A stretch of 8,255 bases of DNA from Candidatus Omnitrophota bacterium (lineage in GTDB: Bacteria > Omnitrophota > Gorgyraeia > 1-14-0-20-64-10 > JACQQZ01). Position numbers and translations under genes: made by a program. Shown piece by piece: positions 1 through 5,593 of the stretch. The stretch lies in the NCBI GenBank assembly GCA_016206635.1, contig JACQRF010000120.1, positions 1 through 8,255 of the forward strand, given 5' to 3'. Within the stretch, counting starts at the first letter, position 1. Each line of letters starts with the position of its first letter. The notes under the pieces are model-generated. The model saw nothing but the letters and a program-made list of their open reading frames with translations, searched no databases and had not been told where the DNA came from.

Positions 1-1
1 G

Positions 2-160
2 ATTTATATCCCCTACGACCCTGGGATTTTTTACAGGACGCAGGCCATCAACAACGTGACCCTTGTGGGTAACATTCAGCTTTACCTGGATCTCTACTCC
101 AATCCTGCCCGCGGAAGAGAGCAAGCCGAGTTCCTTCGCGAACAGAAGATCGGTTTTTGA
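2..160 (+). CDS. C-terminal end of an AbiEi-like antitoxin / transcriptional regulator (5' end outside window)
   Basis: Reading from base 2 gives 52 codons with no stop before the TGA at 158-160. The product contains NIQLYLDLYSNPARG followed by EQAEFLREQKIGF. From memory, this pattern (a QLYLDLY..PARG..QAEFLR segment with a short hydrophobic end) is typical of the C-terminus of AbiEi-family antitoxins. Those proteins join an N-terminal winged helix, which represses their own operon, to a C-terminal domain that counters the toxin. The winged helix would lie outside the window, so only the tail can be judged. The gene sits 2 nt upstream of an AbiEii-like nucleotidyltransferase, the expected toxin partner, and this strengthens the call. 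The fragment is too short to exclude another winged-helix regulator with a similar tail. Confidence 0.72.
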   Translation: MYIPYDPGIFYRTQAINNVTLVGNIQLYLDLYSNPARGREQAEFLREQKIGF

Positions 161-162
161 AG

Positions 163-1044
163 ATGCCGCCTGAACGGACCGCCCAAACGTACAACCCAGG
201 AATTACAGCTGCCTCCAAAAGCGTGCTCCTGGAAGTGATGACCACCCTTCGGGCGTATCGAGACGCGCTTGTCCTGGTGGGTGGTTGGGTGCCGTATCTT
301 CTTTTGGAGAAACACCGCCTGCCCGACAATACATTCCTCCACGTCGGCTCCATCGACCTTGATGTGGCTGTGGATCCCGCCAAGTTAAGCGAGCAGCAGT
401 ACGCCACGATTGTGGAACTCTTGAAGGAGCGAAGTTATCGCCCAGCGCCGGACATCCGGGGCAACCCCATCCCTTACGTCTTTGAGCGGGAAGTTATCTC
501 TCCGGTAGATAAGCAGTTGTACAGAATCCGGGTGGATTTCTTGACCCACCAGGAAGATCCGAGAACCGGCCAGCATCGGCACCTGCCAGTCCAAGATGAC
601 CTCCTGGCCCGCAAAACGAAAGGCTGCGAGGCAGCGTTCAAACACAAAACAGCGTTTGACCTGACGGGAACACTCCCCGAAGGCGGTCAGATCACCGTGC
701 CAATCCAGATGGCAGATGTCGTTGGCTGTCTCATCATGAAGGGGATCGTCTTAGGAGAACGTTATCGAGAGAAGGACGCCTATGACATTTATGCTCTTGT
801 TGCCAACTACCAGAAGGGTCCCCGCGATGTTGCAGACGCTCTGCGTCCGCATCTGAGCGCCCCGCTGGTCAAAGAAGCTGTTTCAAGGATCCACACGGCT
901 TTCGCCACCCATGAAACCAACGGTCCCGCCTGGGTCGCCACATTCCTCCAGCCGGATTCCCAGGCCGAGAGGGACCAGAGCATCACCGATGCCTTCATGA
1001 CCGTCCATGAGTTCGACGTGCTGCTGAATGAAGGGAAGGTTTGA
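163..1044 (+). CDS. AbiEii/AbiGii-family nucleotidyltransferase toxin (type IV toxin-antitoxin-like)
   Basis: This is a complete 293-residue protein, close to the usual AbiEii length of about 300. It has the DNA polymerase-beta-like nucleotidyltransferase signature: VGGWVPYLL (about 39-47) supplies the GG turn, GSIDLDVAVD (62-71) supplies the DxD metal pair D65/D67, and RIRVDFLT (121-128) supplies a likely third carboxylate, D125. A later lysine block, LIMKGIVLGERYREKDAYDIYAL (starting at 190), matches the K...KDxYDIY motif of the family. AbiEii proteins are cytosolic enzymes that transfer nucleotides; characterised relatives (AbiEii, MenT) need GTP or CTP, and MenT3 modifies tRNA acceptor ends. 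The substrate here is unknown. ATG 163 is preferred because it lies 2 nt after the upstream stop. A TTG at 157 would overlap that stop and adds only two residues. Translational coupling to the AbiEi-like gene is likely. Base composition matches its upstream neighbour and differs from the GC-rich genes beyond 1160. The protein appears intact, with no missing catalytic residue seen. Confidence 0.85.
   Translation: MPPERTAQTYNPGITAASKSVLLEVMTTLRAYRDALVLVGGWVPYLLLEKHRLPDNTFLHVGSIDLDVAVDPAKLSEQQYATIVELLKERSYRPAPDIRGNPIPYVFEREVISPVDKQLYRIRVDFLTHQEDPRTGQHRHLPVQDDLLARKTKGCEAAFKHKTAFDLTGTLPEGGQITVPIQMADVVGCLIMKGIVLGERYREKDAYDIYALVANYQKGPRDVADALRPHLSAPLVKEAVSRIHTAFATHETNGPAWVATFLQPDSQAERDQSITDAFMTVHEFDVLLNEGKV
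1031..1039 (+). promoter_or_regulatory. Ribosome binding site for the radC fragment
   Basis: AAGGGAAGG lies inside the last codons of the nucleotidyltransferase gene and 7 nt before the GTG at 1047. This purine-rich run supports GTG 1047 as the original radC start and suggests that radC was translated as the third gene of the toxin-antitoxin transcript. Confidence 0.5.
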
Positions 1045-1046
1045 TC

Positions 1047-1178
1047 GTGGGCAAGTCGATTAAGGAGTGGCCCAAGTCGGAGCGGCCGCGGGAGCGGCTC
1101 TTGAGCCAAGGGGCCGGCGCCCTGTCGGATGCGGAGCTGCTGGCAGGTGTCTTAAGAAACGGGGCCGAGGGGATTTGA
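1047..1178 (+). pseudogene. radC: radC (DUF2466/JAB-domain) 5' fragment, truncated at tRNA-Asp
   Basis: The GTG-started frame encodes 43 residues beginning GKSIKEWPKSERPRERLL, then ALSDAELLAGVLRNG. This is the conserved RadC N-terminus (WPxxERPRERLLxxGAxxLSDAELLAxxLRxG). Full RadC is about 220-230 residues, with a helix-hairpin-helix-like N-terminus followed by a JAB/MPN metalloprotease-like domain that carries the HxH...D zinc motif. Everything after the N-terminal motif is missing. The frame runs into the tRNA-Asp gene on the opposite strand at 1160 and stops at the TGA at 1176-1178, which is tRNA sequence. Residues 39-43 (GAEGI) are therefore encoded by the antisense of the tRNA 3' end, yet still look acceptable for RadC. 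The gene follows the toxin stop by 2 nt. radC genes often travel with mobile and defence loci. The fragment is very unlikely to be functional. Truncation by recombination or an assembly junction are the two explanations. Confidence 0.8.
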
Positions 1179-1235
1179 ACCCCCGATCTTCAGATTGACA
1201 ATCTGACGTGTTAGACCAGGCTACACCACGGCCCC
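1160..1235 (-). tRNA. tRNA-Asp (anticodon GTC)
   Basis: Read on the - strand, the 76-nt sequence folds as a full cloverleaf. The acceptor GGGGCCG pairs with CGGCCCC. The D stem is GTGT/ACAC with GG in the loop. The anticodon stem TCAGA/TCTGA encloses TTGTCAA, giving anticodon GTC at 1199-1197, with T33 present. The variable loop has 5 nt, and the T stem GGGGG/CCCCT (one G-T pair) encloses TTCAAAT. The discriminator is G73, as expected for Asp. CCA is not encoded; the 3' flank reads TTTCTT. The gene lies 62 nt downstream of tRNA-Val on the same strand. Its 3' end abuts, and reads antisense to, the last codons of the radC fragment, so it is the exact border between the two compositional blocks. 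Confidence 0.96.
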
Positions 1236-1248
1236 GGAAGGATGCTCC

Positions 1249-1277
1249 ATCGTATCAAGCTGTATACCGGAACACAA
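1249..1277 (-). promoter_or_regulatory. Possible sigma70-type promoter for tRNA-Asp
   Basis: In the 62-nt gap between the two tRNA genes the - strand carries TTGTGT (1277-1272), a 17-nt spacer, then TACGAT (1254-1249). Initiation about 7 nt downstream would fall roughly 6 nt before the mature tRNA-Asp 5' end. Each hexamer deviates from consensus (3/6 and 4/6 matches), but the spacing and the relatively AT-rich gap favour it. tRNA-Asp may instead be co-transcribed with tRNA-Val. Confidence 0.35.
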
Positions 1278-1297
1278 GCTACCGCGCGGGAGGAGAC

Positions 1298-1371
1298 TGG
1301 GCGATCCTGGGCTTGAACCAGGAACCTCTTCCGTGTAGGGGAAGCGCTCTAGCCAGTTGAGCTAATCGCCC
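1298..1371 (-). tRNA. tRNA-Val (anticodon TAC) with C33
   Basis: Read on the - strand, the 74-nt sequence gives a clean cloverleaf. The acceptor GGGCGAT pairs with ATCGCCC, the D stem is GCTC/GAGC, the anticodon stem is CTTCC/GGAAG and the T stem is CCTGG/CCAGG with loop TTCAAGC. The discriminator is A73, as for valine, and CCA is not encoded. The anticodon loop is CCTACAC, giving anticodon TAC but placing C at position 33 where nearly all elongator tRNAs have U; bacterial tRNA-Val(TAC) usually has CTTACAC or similar. The first 23 nt overlap the 3' end of the BY-kinase reading frame, whose TAG stop is tRNA nucleotides 21-23. No separate promoter is visible directly upstream, so transcription may come from the long upstream operon or from a promoter inside the kinase gene. 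Confidence 0.94.
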
Positions 1372-3091
1372 GCGAGGCCGTCGGCGCGCGCGGCCGCGTC
1401 GTGTAGTAGGCGGACCCCCGCCGATAGTATTGATACTCATACTCCGGCCGGACATCGTTCAGGATCGTCGCGAGAAATTTGAGGGGGCTCTGGGTCAGGA
1501 TGCGATGCGCGCTCACGAGGACCTCCCGCGCCGTCCGGTTGGAGCGGACCACGAGCACGGCCGAGTCAATGACGCGGCTCAAGATGGTGGCGTCGGCCAC
1601 GGCGATCACCGGCGGGGTATCCACGAGGATGTATTGGAACGAGGCCCCCAACTGATCCAGCAGCCGTGTCATCTGGGGGCTGGCGAGGAGATCCGCGGGG
1701 CGTGGCGGGGTGGCCCCCGAGGTGATCACCGTGACCCCCTGGGCCGAGGCCGGGGTTTGCAAGATCTCGTCGACGGTCGCCTGCCCTTGGAGATAGGTGC
1801 TCAGCCCCGGCTCGAGGGGGACCTGGAACGGCCTAAAGAGCGCGGGGCGGCGCATGTCAGCATCAATGAGGACCACGCGGCGGCCCAACTCCTGCAAGGC
1901 CACCGCGAGATTGGCGCTGACCGTCGTCTTCCCTTCCTGGGGGAGGCTGCTGGTGATCAGCACGCGCTGGATCGGCCGCTCCGGCAGCAGGAACTCGAGG
2001 GTCGTCCGGATCGCCCGCAGGCTCTCGGCCGCGACGCCGTTGGGCGATTGGGTGAAGAAGAGGGCATGCCGACCTCGGCCGGCCGAGAACGGGATCCGAA
2101 TGACGTGACCCAGGAACGGCAGATCCACCAGCTCTTCGAGATCCCGGCGGATCCGGATCGCCGTCGTCAACAGCTCCCGGAGGAGCGCCACGCCGCCGCC
2201 GAGCGCCAACCCCACGAGCCCGCCCCAGACGATCATTGAAAACCGGTGGGGGGAGACGGGCCGATCGGGCAGCTCCGCCGGATCAATGATCTGGACATTG
2301 TTCGCGTGCAGGCGCTGCGCGACCTCCAGCTCCTTCAGGCGCTTGGCCAGCGTGCCCAGCAGCTCGCCACGGAGCTCGACCTGCCGGCGCGCCGCCTCGT
2401 CGGCCACGGGATCCGCCTCGGGCTGGCGTTGCGTGCGCTGAAGGGCCTCTTGCCAGGTCTTCAGCTCGCCCTCGGCCCGGGTCACCTCTTCCCGCAACCA
2501 TGGCGTCCCACCGGCCACCTGGCGCTGGCGCCGCTCCAGGTTGAGCTGGACGTACGTCTCGGCCACCGTGTTGGCAAGGCGCGCGGCCACGGTCGGACGG
2601 GTGGAGATCACCACGATGTCCGCCAGCTGCGTGCCCTGCACGGGGATCACCCGCAACAGGCCGCGCTCGACGTCCAGCGACCCCGTCGCGGTGCTCAGCG
2701 AGACGATGCCGATCCCGTCGTGGCGCGGCACGAAACTGATCGGGTCGCGGGGGGCGTCGTCGCGGGTGATCGCGCGCAGCGCCCGGTCCAAGACGGGGCG
2801 GCTGAGGATCAATTGGTACTCGGTGGCGAGGAATTCCGGGTCGTGAGGGGTCGCGACCGCCGGCGCCACCTCCCCGCCCCCCGGCCCCCCGCTGGGCCGC
2901 TCAATCAACACGCGGGCGCGGGCCTCGTAGCGATTGGGGATCGCGCTGGCCCACGCCGCCGCCGCGCCGCACCCCAGCGCGCCAGAGACCACGATCGAGA
3001 GCCCATGCCGACGGAGGAAGAGGAGGTAATCCTCGAATCGCCACGCCAGGCGGGGACCCCGGACCCCATCCGGACCGGCCGGGCTCGTCAT
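1349..3091 (-). CDS. Wzz/BY-kinase: polysaccharide co-polymerase with cytosolic tyrosine autokinase
   Basis: The product has 580 residues and Wzc-like architecture. An N-terminal Wzz segment starts at RFEDYLLFLRRHGLS, with membrane helix 1 at about 32-50. A periplasmic part includes a charged, helix-rich coiled-coil-like stretch (about 180-264). The proline motif PDRPVSPHR (275-283) precedes membrane helix 2 (285-307). The cytosolic kinase follows, with Walker A SSLPQEGKTT (381-390), Walker A' VVLIDADMRRP (406-416) and Walker B ILVDTPP (488-494). A C-terminal tyrosine cluster (Y551, Y553, Y555, Y556, Y562, Y563) is the expected autophosphorylation tail. Such inner-membrane proteins set exopolysaccharide or capsule chain length through cycles of tyrosine phosphorylation; export partners are not in this window. 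ATG 3091 is chosen because it lies 4 nt after the HIT stop and gives a normal Wzz start; the frame stays open to 3169, but that stretch is HIT coding sequence. Oddity: the last 7 codons and the TAG stop lie inside tRNA-Val. Confidence 0.93.
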   Translation of the reverse strand: MTSPAGPDGVRGPRLAWRFEDYLLFLRRHGLSIVVSGALGCGAAAAWASAIPNRYEARARVLIERPSGGPGGGEVAPAVATPHDPEFLATEYQLILSRPVLDRALRAITRDDAPRDPISFVPRHDGIGIVSLSTATGSLDVERGLLRVIPVQGTQLADIVVISTRPTVAARLANTVAETYVQLNLERRQRQVAGGTPWLREEVTRAEGELKTWQEALQRTQRQPEADPVADEAARRQVELRGELLGTLAKRLKELEVAQRLHANNVQIIDPAELPDRPVSPHRFSMIVWGGLVGLALGGGVALLRELLTTAIRIRRDLEELVDLPFLGHVIRIPFSAGRGRHALFFTQSPNGVAAESLRAIRTTLEFLLPERPIQRVLITSSLPQEGKTTVSANLAVALQELGRRVVLIDADMRRPALFRPFQVPLEPGLSTYLQGQATVDEILQTPASAQGVTVITSGATPPRPADLLASPQMTRLLDQLGASFQYILVDTPPVIAVADATILSRVIDSAVLVVRSNRTAREVLVSAHRILTQSPLKFLATILNDVRPEYEYQYYRRGSAYYTTRPRAPTASRAISSTG

Positions 3092-3095
3092 CGCA

Positions 3096-3446
3096 TCATC
3101 CGGGCGGCCACTGCATCGGCCGGCCTCCCAACAGATGGAGGTGCAGGTGGTACACCGTCTGCCCGCCATGCGCGTTGCAGTTGATCACGAGCCGGTAGCC
3201 CGACTCGGCGATCTCCAGGCGCCGGGCCACTTGATTCGCGACGACGACCAACTGCCCGACCAGCGACGCCTCCGCCGGCGCGAGGTCCGACACGCGCGCC
3301 AAGTGCCGCCGCGGGATCACAATGACATGGACCGGCGCCTGCGGCCGGATGTCCTCGAACGCGATCAGCGCGTCATCCTCGTGGACCACGCGGGCCGGCA
3401 CCGTCTTGGCGGCGATCCCGCAGAACAGGCAGTCGGCGGCGGTCAC
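3096..3446 (-). CDS. HIT-family nucleotide hydrolase/phosphoramidase (HINT-like)
   Basis: This is a compact 116-residue cytosolic protein of normal HINT length. Cys6 and Cys9 (DCLFCGI), a CxxC of the kind seen in zinc-binding HINT relatives, open the protein. EDIRPQAPVHVIVIPRRH (31-48) is the conserved beta-hairpin core. NAHGGQTVYHLHLHLLGGR (91-109) carries the histidine triad H100-x-H102-x-H104, with H102 the expected nucleophile. HINT enzymes hydrolyse AMP-linked phosphoramidates such as lysyl- or aminoacyl-AMP; the physiological substrate here is unknown. GTG 3446 is chosen because MTAADCLFCG is a typical start, it overlaps the upstream M48 stop as GTGA, and GAGGGGG lies 7 nt upstream. The frame remains open to 3779, but that extension is low-complexity Arg/Gly/Ala and is the M48 gene in another frame. 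The next gene starts 4 nt after its TGA. Confidence 0.94.
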   Translation of the reverse strand: MTAADCLFCGIAAKTVPARVVHEDDALIAFEDIRPQAPVHVIVIPRRHLARVSDLAPAEASLVGQLVVVANQVARRLEIAESGYRLVINCNAHGGQTVYHLHLHLLGGRPMQWPPG

Positions 3447-4567
3447 GCGGCCGCCCCCTCGGCCGCGAACCGCTCCGCCATCGCGACGCGCCGGGCGATC
3501 GGGGGGTGATCGTACCACCACCACTCGACCCACCGGCTGACGTCCGTCTCGGCGAGGTTCTGCCGCTGCAGCTTGCGCATCGCCGCGATGAACGCGGCCG
3601 GGGCGCGCGTCACCTCCAGCGCAAATCGGTCGGCGGCCCGCTCGAACCGCCGGGAGAGCCCCCGCTGCGCGGGGATCCACGCCAGGGAGATCGTGCCGAG
3701 CAAGGCCGCCAGGACGGGGAGCGTGGCCAGCGCCTGCGGGGCCGCGATCCCAAACCGCGCCAACCAGCCCGGGAGCCACCGGCTCACCAGCCAGACGCTG
3801 AGGCCGGCCGAGAGCGCCCCGAACGCCAGCAGCCGCGGCAGATGTTGGAGCCGCGCGTGGCCCGCCTCGTGCGCGACGATGGCGTCAATCTCCTCGGGGG
3901 TGTAGTGAGCCGTGAGGGTGTCGGTCAACAGGACGCGGCGCGTCGTCCCCAGGCCGCAGAGGCAGGCGTTCGCCTTCGCCGTCTGGCGGCTCAAGGCCAG
4001 CTCATACACGCCGGCAGCCCCCAAGCCGCAGCGCTCGGCCAGCCGGCGGATGCGGGCCGTCAGCGCCTGATCGGCCAGCGGCCGCTGGCGGTAAAACAGC
4101 GGGAGCAGCAGCACCGGCATCCACTGCGTCAGCACCACCGACCACGCCACCCATGCGACCGCGGCCCAGATCCACCACGTCATCGGCGCCGCCCGCAGGA
4201 GTTGCGCCAGGATGACAGCGGCGGCCAAGAGCAGCGCGCCGGCGACGAGCTGCGCCTTCAGCCAGCGCCAGGCCCACGCGCCGGGCCGCTCCCGCGATAA
4301 TCCGACGGCGTGCTCCAACCGGAACCCTCGGGCCCACGCCAGCGGCAGTTGCAGCAGCGCCAGCGGGGCGGCGAGGCCCGCGACATAGCCGATCACGGCG
4401 GGCGTCGGCCACGACGACCCGCCGTCGAACCGCGCGGCCCACCACTGGGCGGCGCCGGAGGCCGGCAGCCACCAGAGGTACGCCAGCTCAAGCGCCAGCG
4501 CCGCGAGGGCGAGGCGGCGGCCCCCTCGGGCATACGCGCCCGCGGGGTCAGGCGTCCGGGCGCCCAT
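3443..4567 (-). CDS. M48-family (Ste24/CAAX protease-type) integral membrane zinc metalloprotease
   Basis: The product has 374 residues. Several hydrophobic helices (about 18-35, 55-77, 104-125, 129-157) form the M48 N-terminal membrane region. QTAKANACLCGLGTTRRVLL (195-214) corresponds to the conserved block before the active site in Ste24 relatives. HEAGH (233-237) is the zinc motif; the central Ala replaces the usual Leu/Ile. Two more hydrophobic segments (about 245-262 and 277-299) follow. FERAADRFAL (308-317) supplies the third zinc ligand E309 in ExxxD, and YDHPPI (352-357) is the usual C-terminal motif. Members cleave prenylated or misfolded membrane proteins with the active site inside the membrane chamber or facing the cytosol; the substrate here is unknown. 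The length is slightly under that of eukaryotic Ste24 and normal for bacterial versions. ATG 4567 overlaps the PilZ gene by 20 nt, and the TGA overlaps the HIT GTG as GTGA, so translation is probably coupled. No good ribosome site is seen before ATG 4567, so the exact start is less certain. Confidence 0.92.
   Translation of the reverse strand: MGARTPDPAGAYARGGRRLALAALALELAYLWWLPASGAAQWWAARFDGGSSWPTPAVIGYVAGLAAPLALLQLPLAWARGFRLEHAVGLSRERPGAWAWRWLKAQLVAGALLLAAAVILAQLLRAAPMTWWIWAAVAWVAWSVVLTQWMPVLLLPLFYRQRPLADQALTARIRRLAERCGLGAAGVYELALSRQTAKANACLCGLGTTRRVLLTDTLTAHYTPEEIDAIVAHEAGHARLQHLPRLLAFGALSAGLSVWLVSRWLPGWLARFGIAAPQALATLPVLAALLGTISLAWIPAQRGLSRRFERAADRFALEVTRAPAAFIAAMRKLQRQNLAETDVSRWVEWWWYDHPPIARRVAMAERFAAEGAAA
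3454..3460 (-). promoter_or_regulatory. Ribosome binding site deciding the HIT start
   Basis: On the - strand GAGGGGG stands 7 nt before GTG 3446. It supports the short, 116-residue HIT protein over any upstream start in the long open frame, and indicates re-initiation after the M48 gene. Confidence 0.5.
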
Positions 4568-5051
4568 TCGAGGTGGTCAGCCGGTCGAGGATCGCCTGCA
4601 GCTGCTGCTGGGTGATCGCGGTCGTAGCGAGCAATTCCAGGCCGGCCCAGAACAACCGGCGCGCCTCGCCCGGCTGCGGCGGCATCTCGCGCACCCAGCG
4701 CACCGCGCCGCGGACGACCAGGGGGCCGGCCGGCGCACCCTGCAATCGCAGCTCCAGCTCCGTGCCGGGCAGCAGCTTCTCTGACAGCAGCATGCCGATG
4801 CCGCCCAAGCTCAGGTCGCGCGTGACGGCCTCCGACGGGGCGGCGTTCGGGGCGAGGACGCGGTAGGTCAGCGGGATGGAGGCCAGGTGCCGGGGATGCC
4901 GCCGGCGGTCTTTCCCGGCGCCGCGCCACAGGCGGCGCACCCACCCCATCGGCGGGCGCGCCCGCTCCGCGCGGGCGTCATCGTGGAGGATCATCCCTAA
5001 AATGGCGGCGGGCACCAGCAAGATCAGCAGGGCGCCGATCCACCACATCAT
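4548..5051 (-). CDS. Membrane-anchored PilZ-domain c-di-GMP receptor
   Basis: The product has 167 residues. The start MMWWIGALLILLVPAAILGMI forms one N-terminal membrane helix (about 3-22). A basic linker leads to a PilZ domain. RRHPR (about 50-54) gives the RxxxR arginine motif, and DLSLGGIG (79-86) gives the D/NxSxxG motif; together they are the signature for binding cyclic di-GMP. Later strands such as LVVRGAVRWVRE and LFWAGLELL match the PilZ beta-barrel end. Both motifs are intact, so ligand binding is expected. The output is unknown: the protein has no effector domain, so it probably acts on a membrane partner. Tandem ATGs at 5051 and 5048 both overlap the M23 stop (ATGA), which supports coupled translation. 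The frame stays open up to 5258, but that extension is arginine/proline-rich antisense-like sequence lying in the M23 gene. Confidence 0.92.
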   Translation of the reverse strand: MMWWIGALLILLVPAAILGMILHDDARAERARPPMGWVRRLWRGAGKDRRRHPRHLASIPLTYRVLAPNAAPSEAVTRDLSLGGIGMLLSEKLLPGTELELRLQGAPAGPLVVRGAVRWVREMPPQPGEARRLFWAGLELLATTAITQQQLQAILDRLTTSNGRPDA

Positions 5052-5590
5052 TGGGGCGGGCCCCCTGTGCCGTCGAGATAACCGCCCAGCGGATCCACGG
5101 GCACGCCGCGGAGGCGGATCTCGAAATGCAGATGGGGGTGAATCGCGCGCGGCCGGGCGTTCCCGGTCTTGCCGACGAGCCCGATCGGTTGCCCGCGCGC
5201 GACGAACTGCCCATCGCGGACGAGGAGGCGGGAGAGATGCCCGTAGAGCGTCACGCACCCGTCGGGATGGACCACCTCCAGATACTTCCCCATCCCATTG
5301 CGCTTCTGGCCGTAGCGGACGATGCCCGATCGCGCCGCGCCCACGGGGGTCCCCACCGGCGCGGCCAGATCAATGCCATTGTGCGACCGGCCGCCGCTGC
5401 GATGGCTGCCGAACGTCCCGGCGCCGTAGACATCGTGCCGCAGGGTGTAGCGCGCCGGCCCGCCGACGGGCCACGCGAAGGTCGGCTCCCGGCAGGCCCA
5501 TTGCCACCGCTCCCAGAGGGGCGTCGAGGCGGCCGCCATCGGCAGCAGCGCCAGCAACGGCACGGCGATCACGGCCAGGCGCGTCGGCAT
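5048..5590 (-). CDS. Secreted M23/LytM-type metallopeptidase
   Basis: The product has 180 residues. A hydrophobic N-terminus with an early Arg (MPTRLAVIAVPLLALLPMAAAS) looks like a Sec signal peptide with cleavage near residue 21-22, so the enzyme acts in the periplasm or outside. The rest is a compact peptidase_M23 domain. HNGIDLAAPVGTPV (70-83) gives zinc ligands H70 and D74. YGHLS (116-120) provides H118, the usual catalytic histidine. HPHLHFEIR (151-159) carries the HxH motif with H153 and H155. All four expected residues are present, so an active peptidoglycan endopeptidase is likely, rather than the degenerate EnvC/NlpD activator type. There is no LysM or coiled-coil domain. ATG 5590 is 3 nt after the hydrolase stop (TAG, 5596-5594). 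Its own stop overlaps the PilZ start. Confidence 0.94.
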   Translation of the reverse strand: MPTRLAVIAVPLLALLPMAAASTPLWERWQWACREPTFAWPVGGPARYTLRHDVYGAGTFGSHRSGGRSHNGIDLAAPVGTPVGAARSGIVRYGQKRNGMGKYLEVVHPDGCVTLYGHLSRLLVRDGQFVARGQPIGLVGKTGNARPRAIHPHLHFEIRLRGVPVDPLGGYLDGTGGPPQ

Positions 5591-5593
5591 CCG

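Noticed and set aside
48..645. Open frames on the - strand opposite the AbiE genes (48-407 and 385-645).
   Set aside because: No recognisable domain is present, and the + strand has clear catalytic motifs of a nucleotidyltransferase.
1160..1371. The inverted-repeat-like structures between radC and the kinase as a terminator or a CRISPR remnant.
   Set aside because: Each stem is accounted for by the two tRNA cloverleafs. There is no repeated spacer-repeat pattern and no hairpin followed by a U-run.
1160..1371. An archaeal origin, because the tRNA genes lack an encoded CCA.
   Set aside because: Many bacterial phyla also lack encoded CCA. The BY-kinase, PilZ, signal-peptide M23 peptidase and RadC genes all point to bacteria.
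1430..3184. Two long + strand open frames (1430-2239 and 2246-3184) opposite the BY-kinase.
   Set aside because: They mirror the kinase codons, have low-complexity Arg/His/Asp/Gly composition and show no recognisable motif, whereas the - strand has every BY-kinase motif.
3447..3779. A long N-terminal extension of the HIT protein.
   Set aside because: The extension is Arg/Gly/Ala-rich and is the M48 gene read in another frame. The HIT homology begins at the GTG with a ribosome site at 3446.
5052..5258. An N-terminal extension of the PilZ protein from a GTG at 5258.
   Set aside because: It is Arg/Pro-rich, lies wholly in the M23 gene, and would place a normal N-terminal membrane anchor in the middle of the protein.
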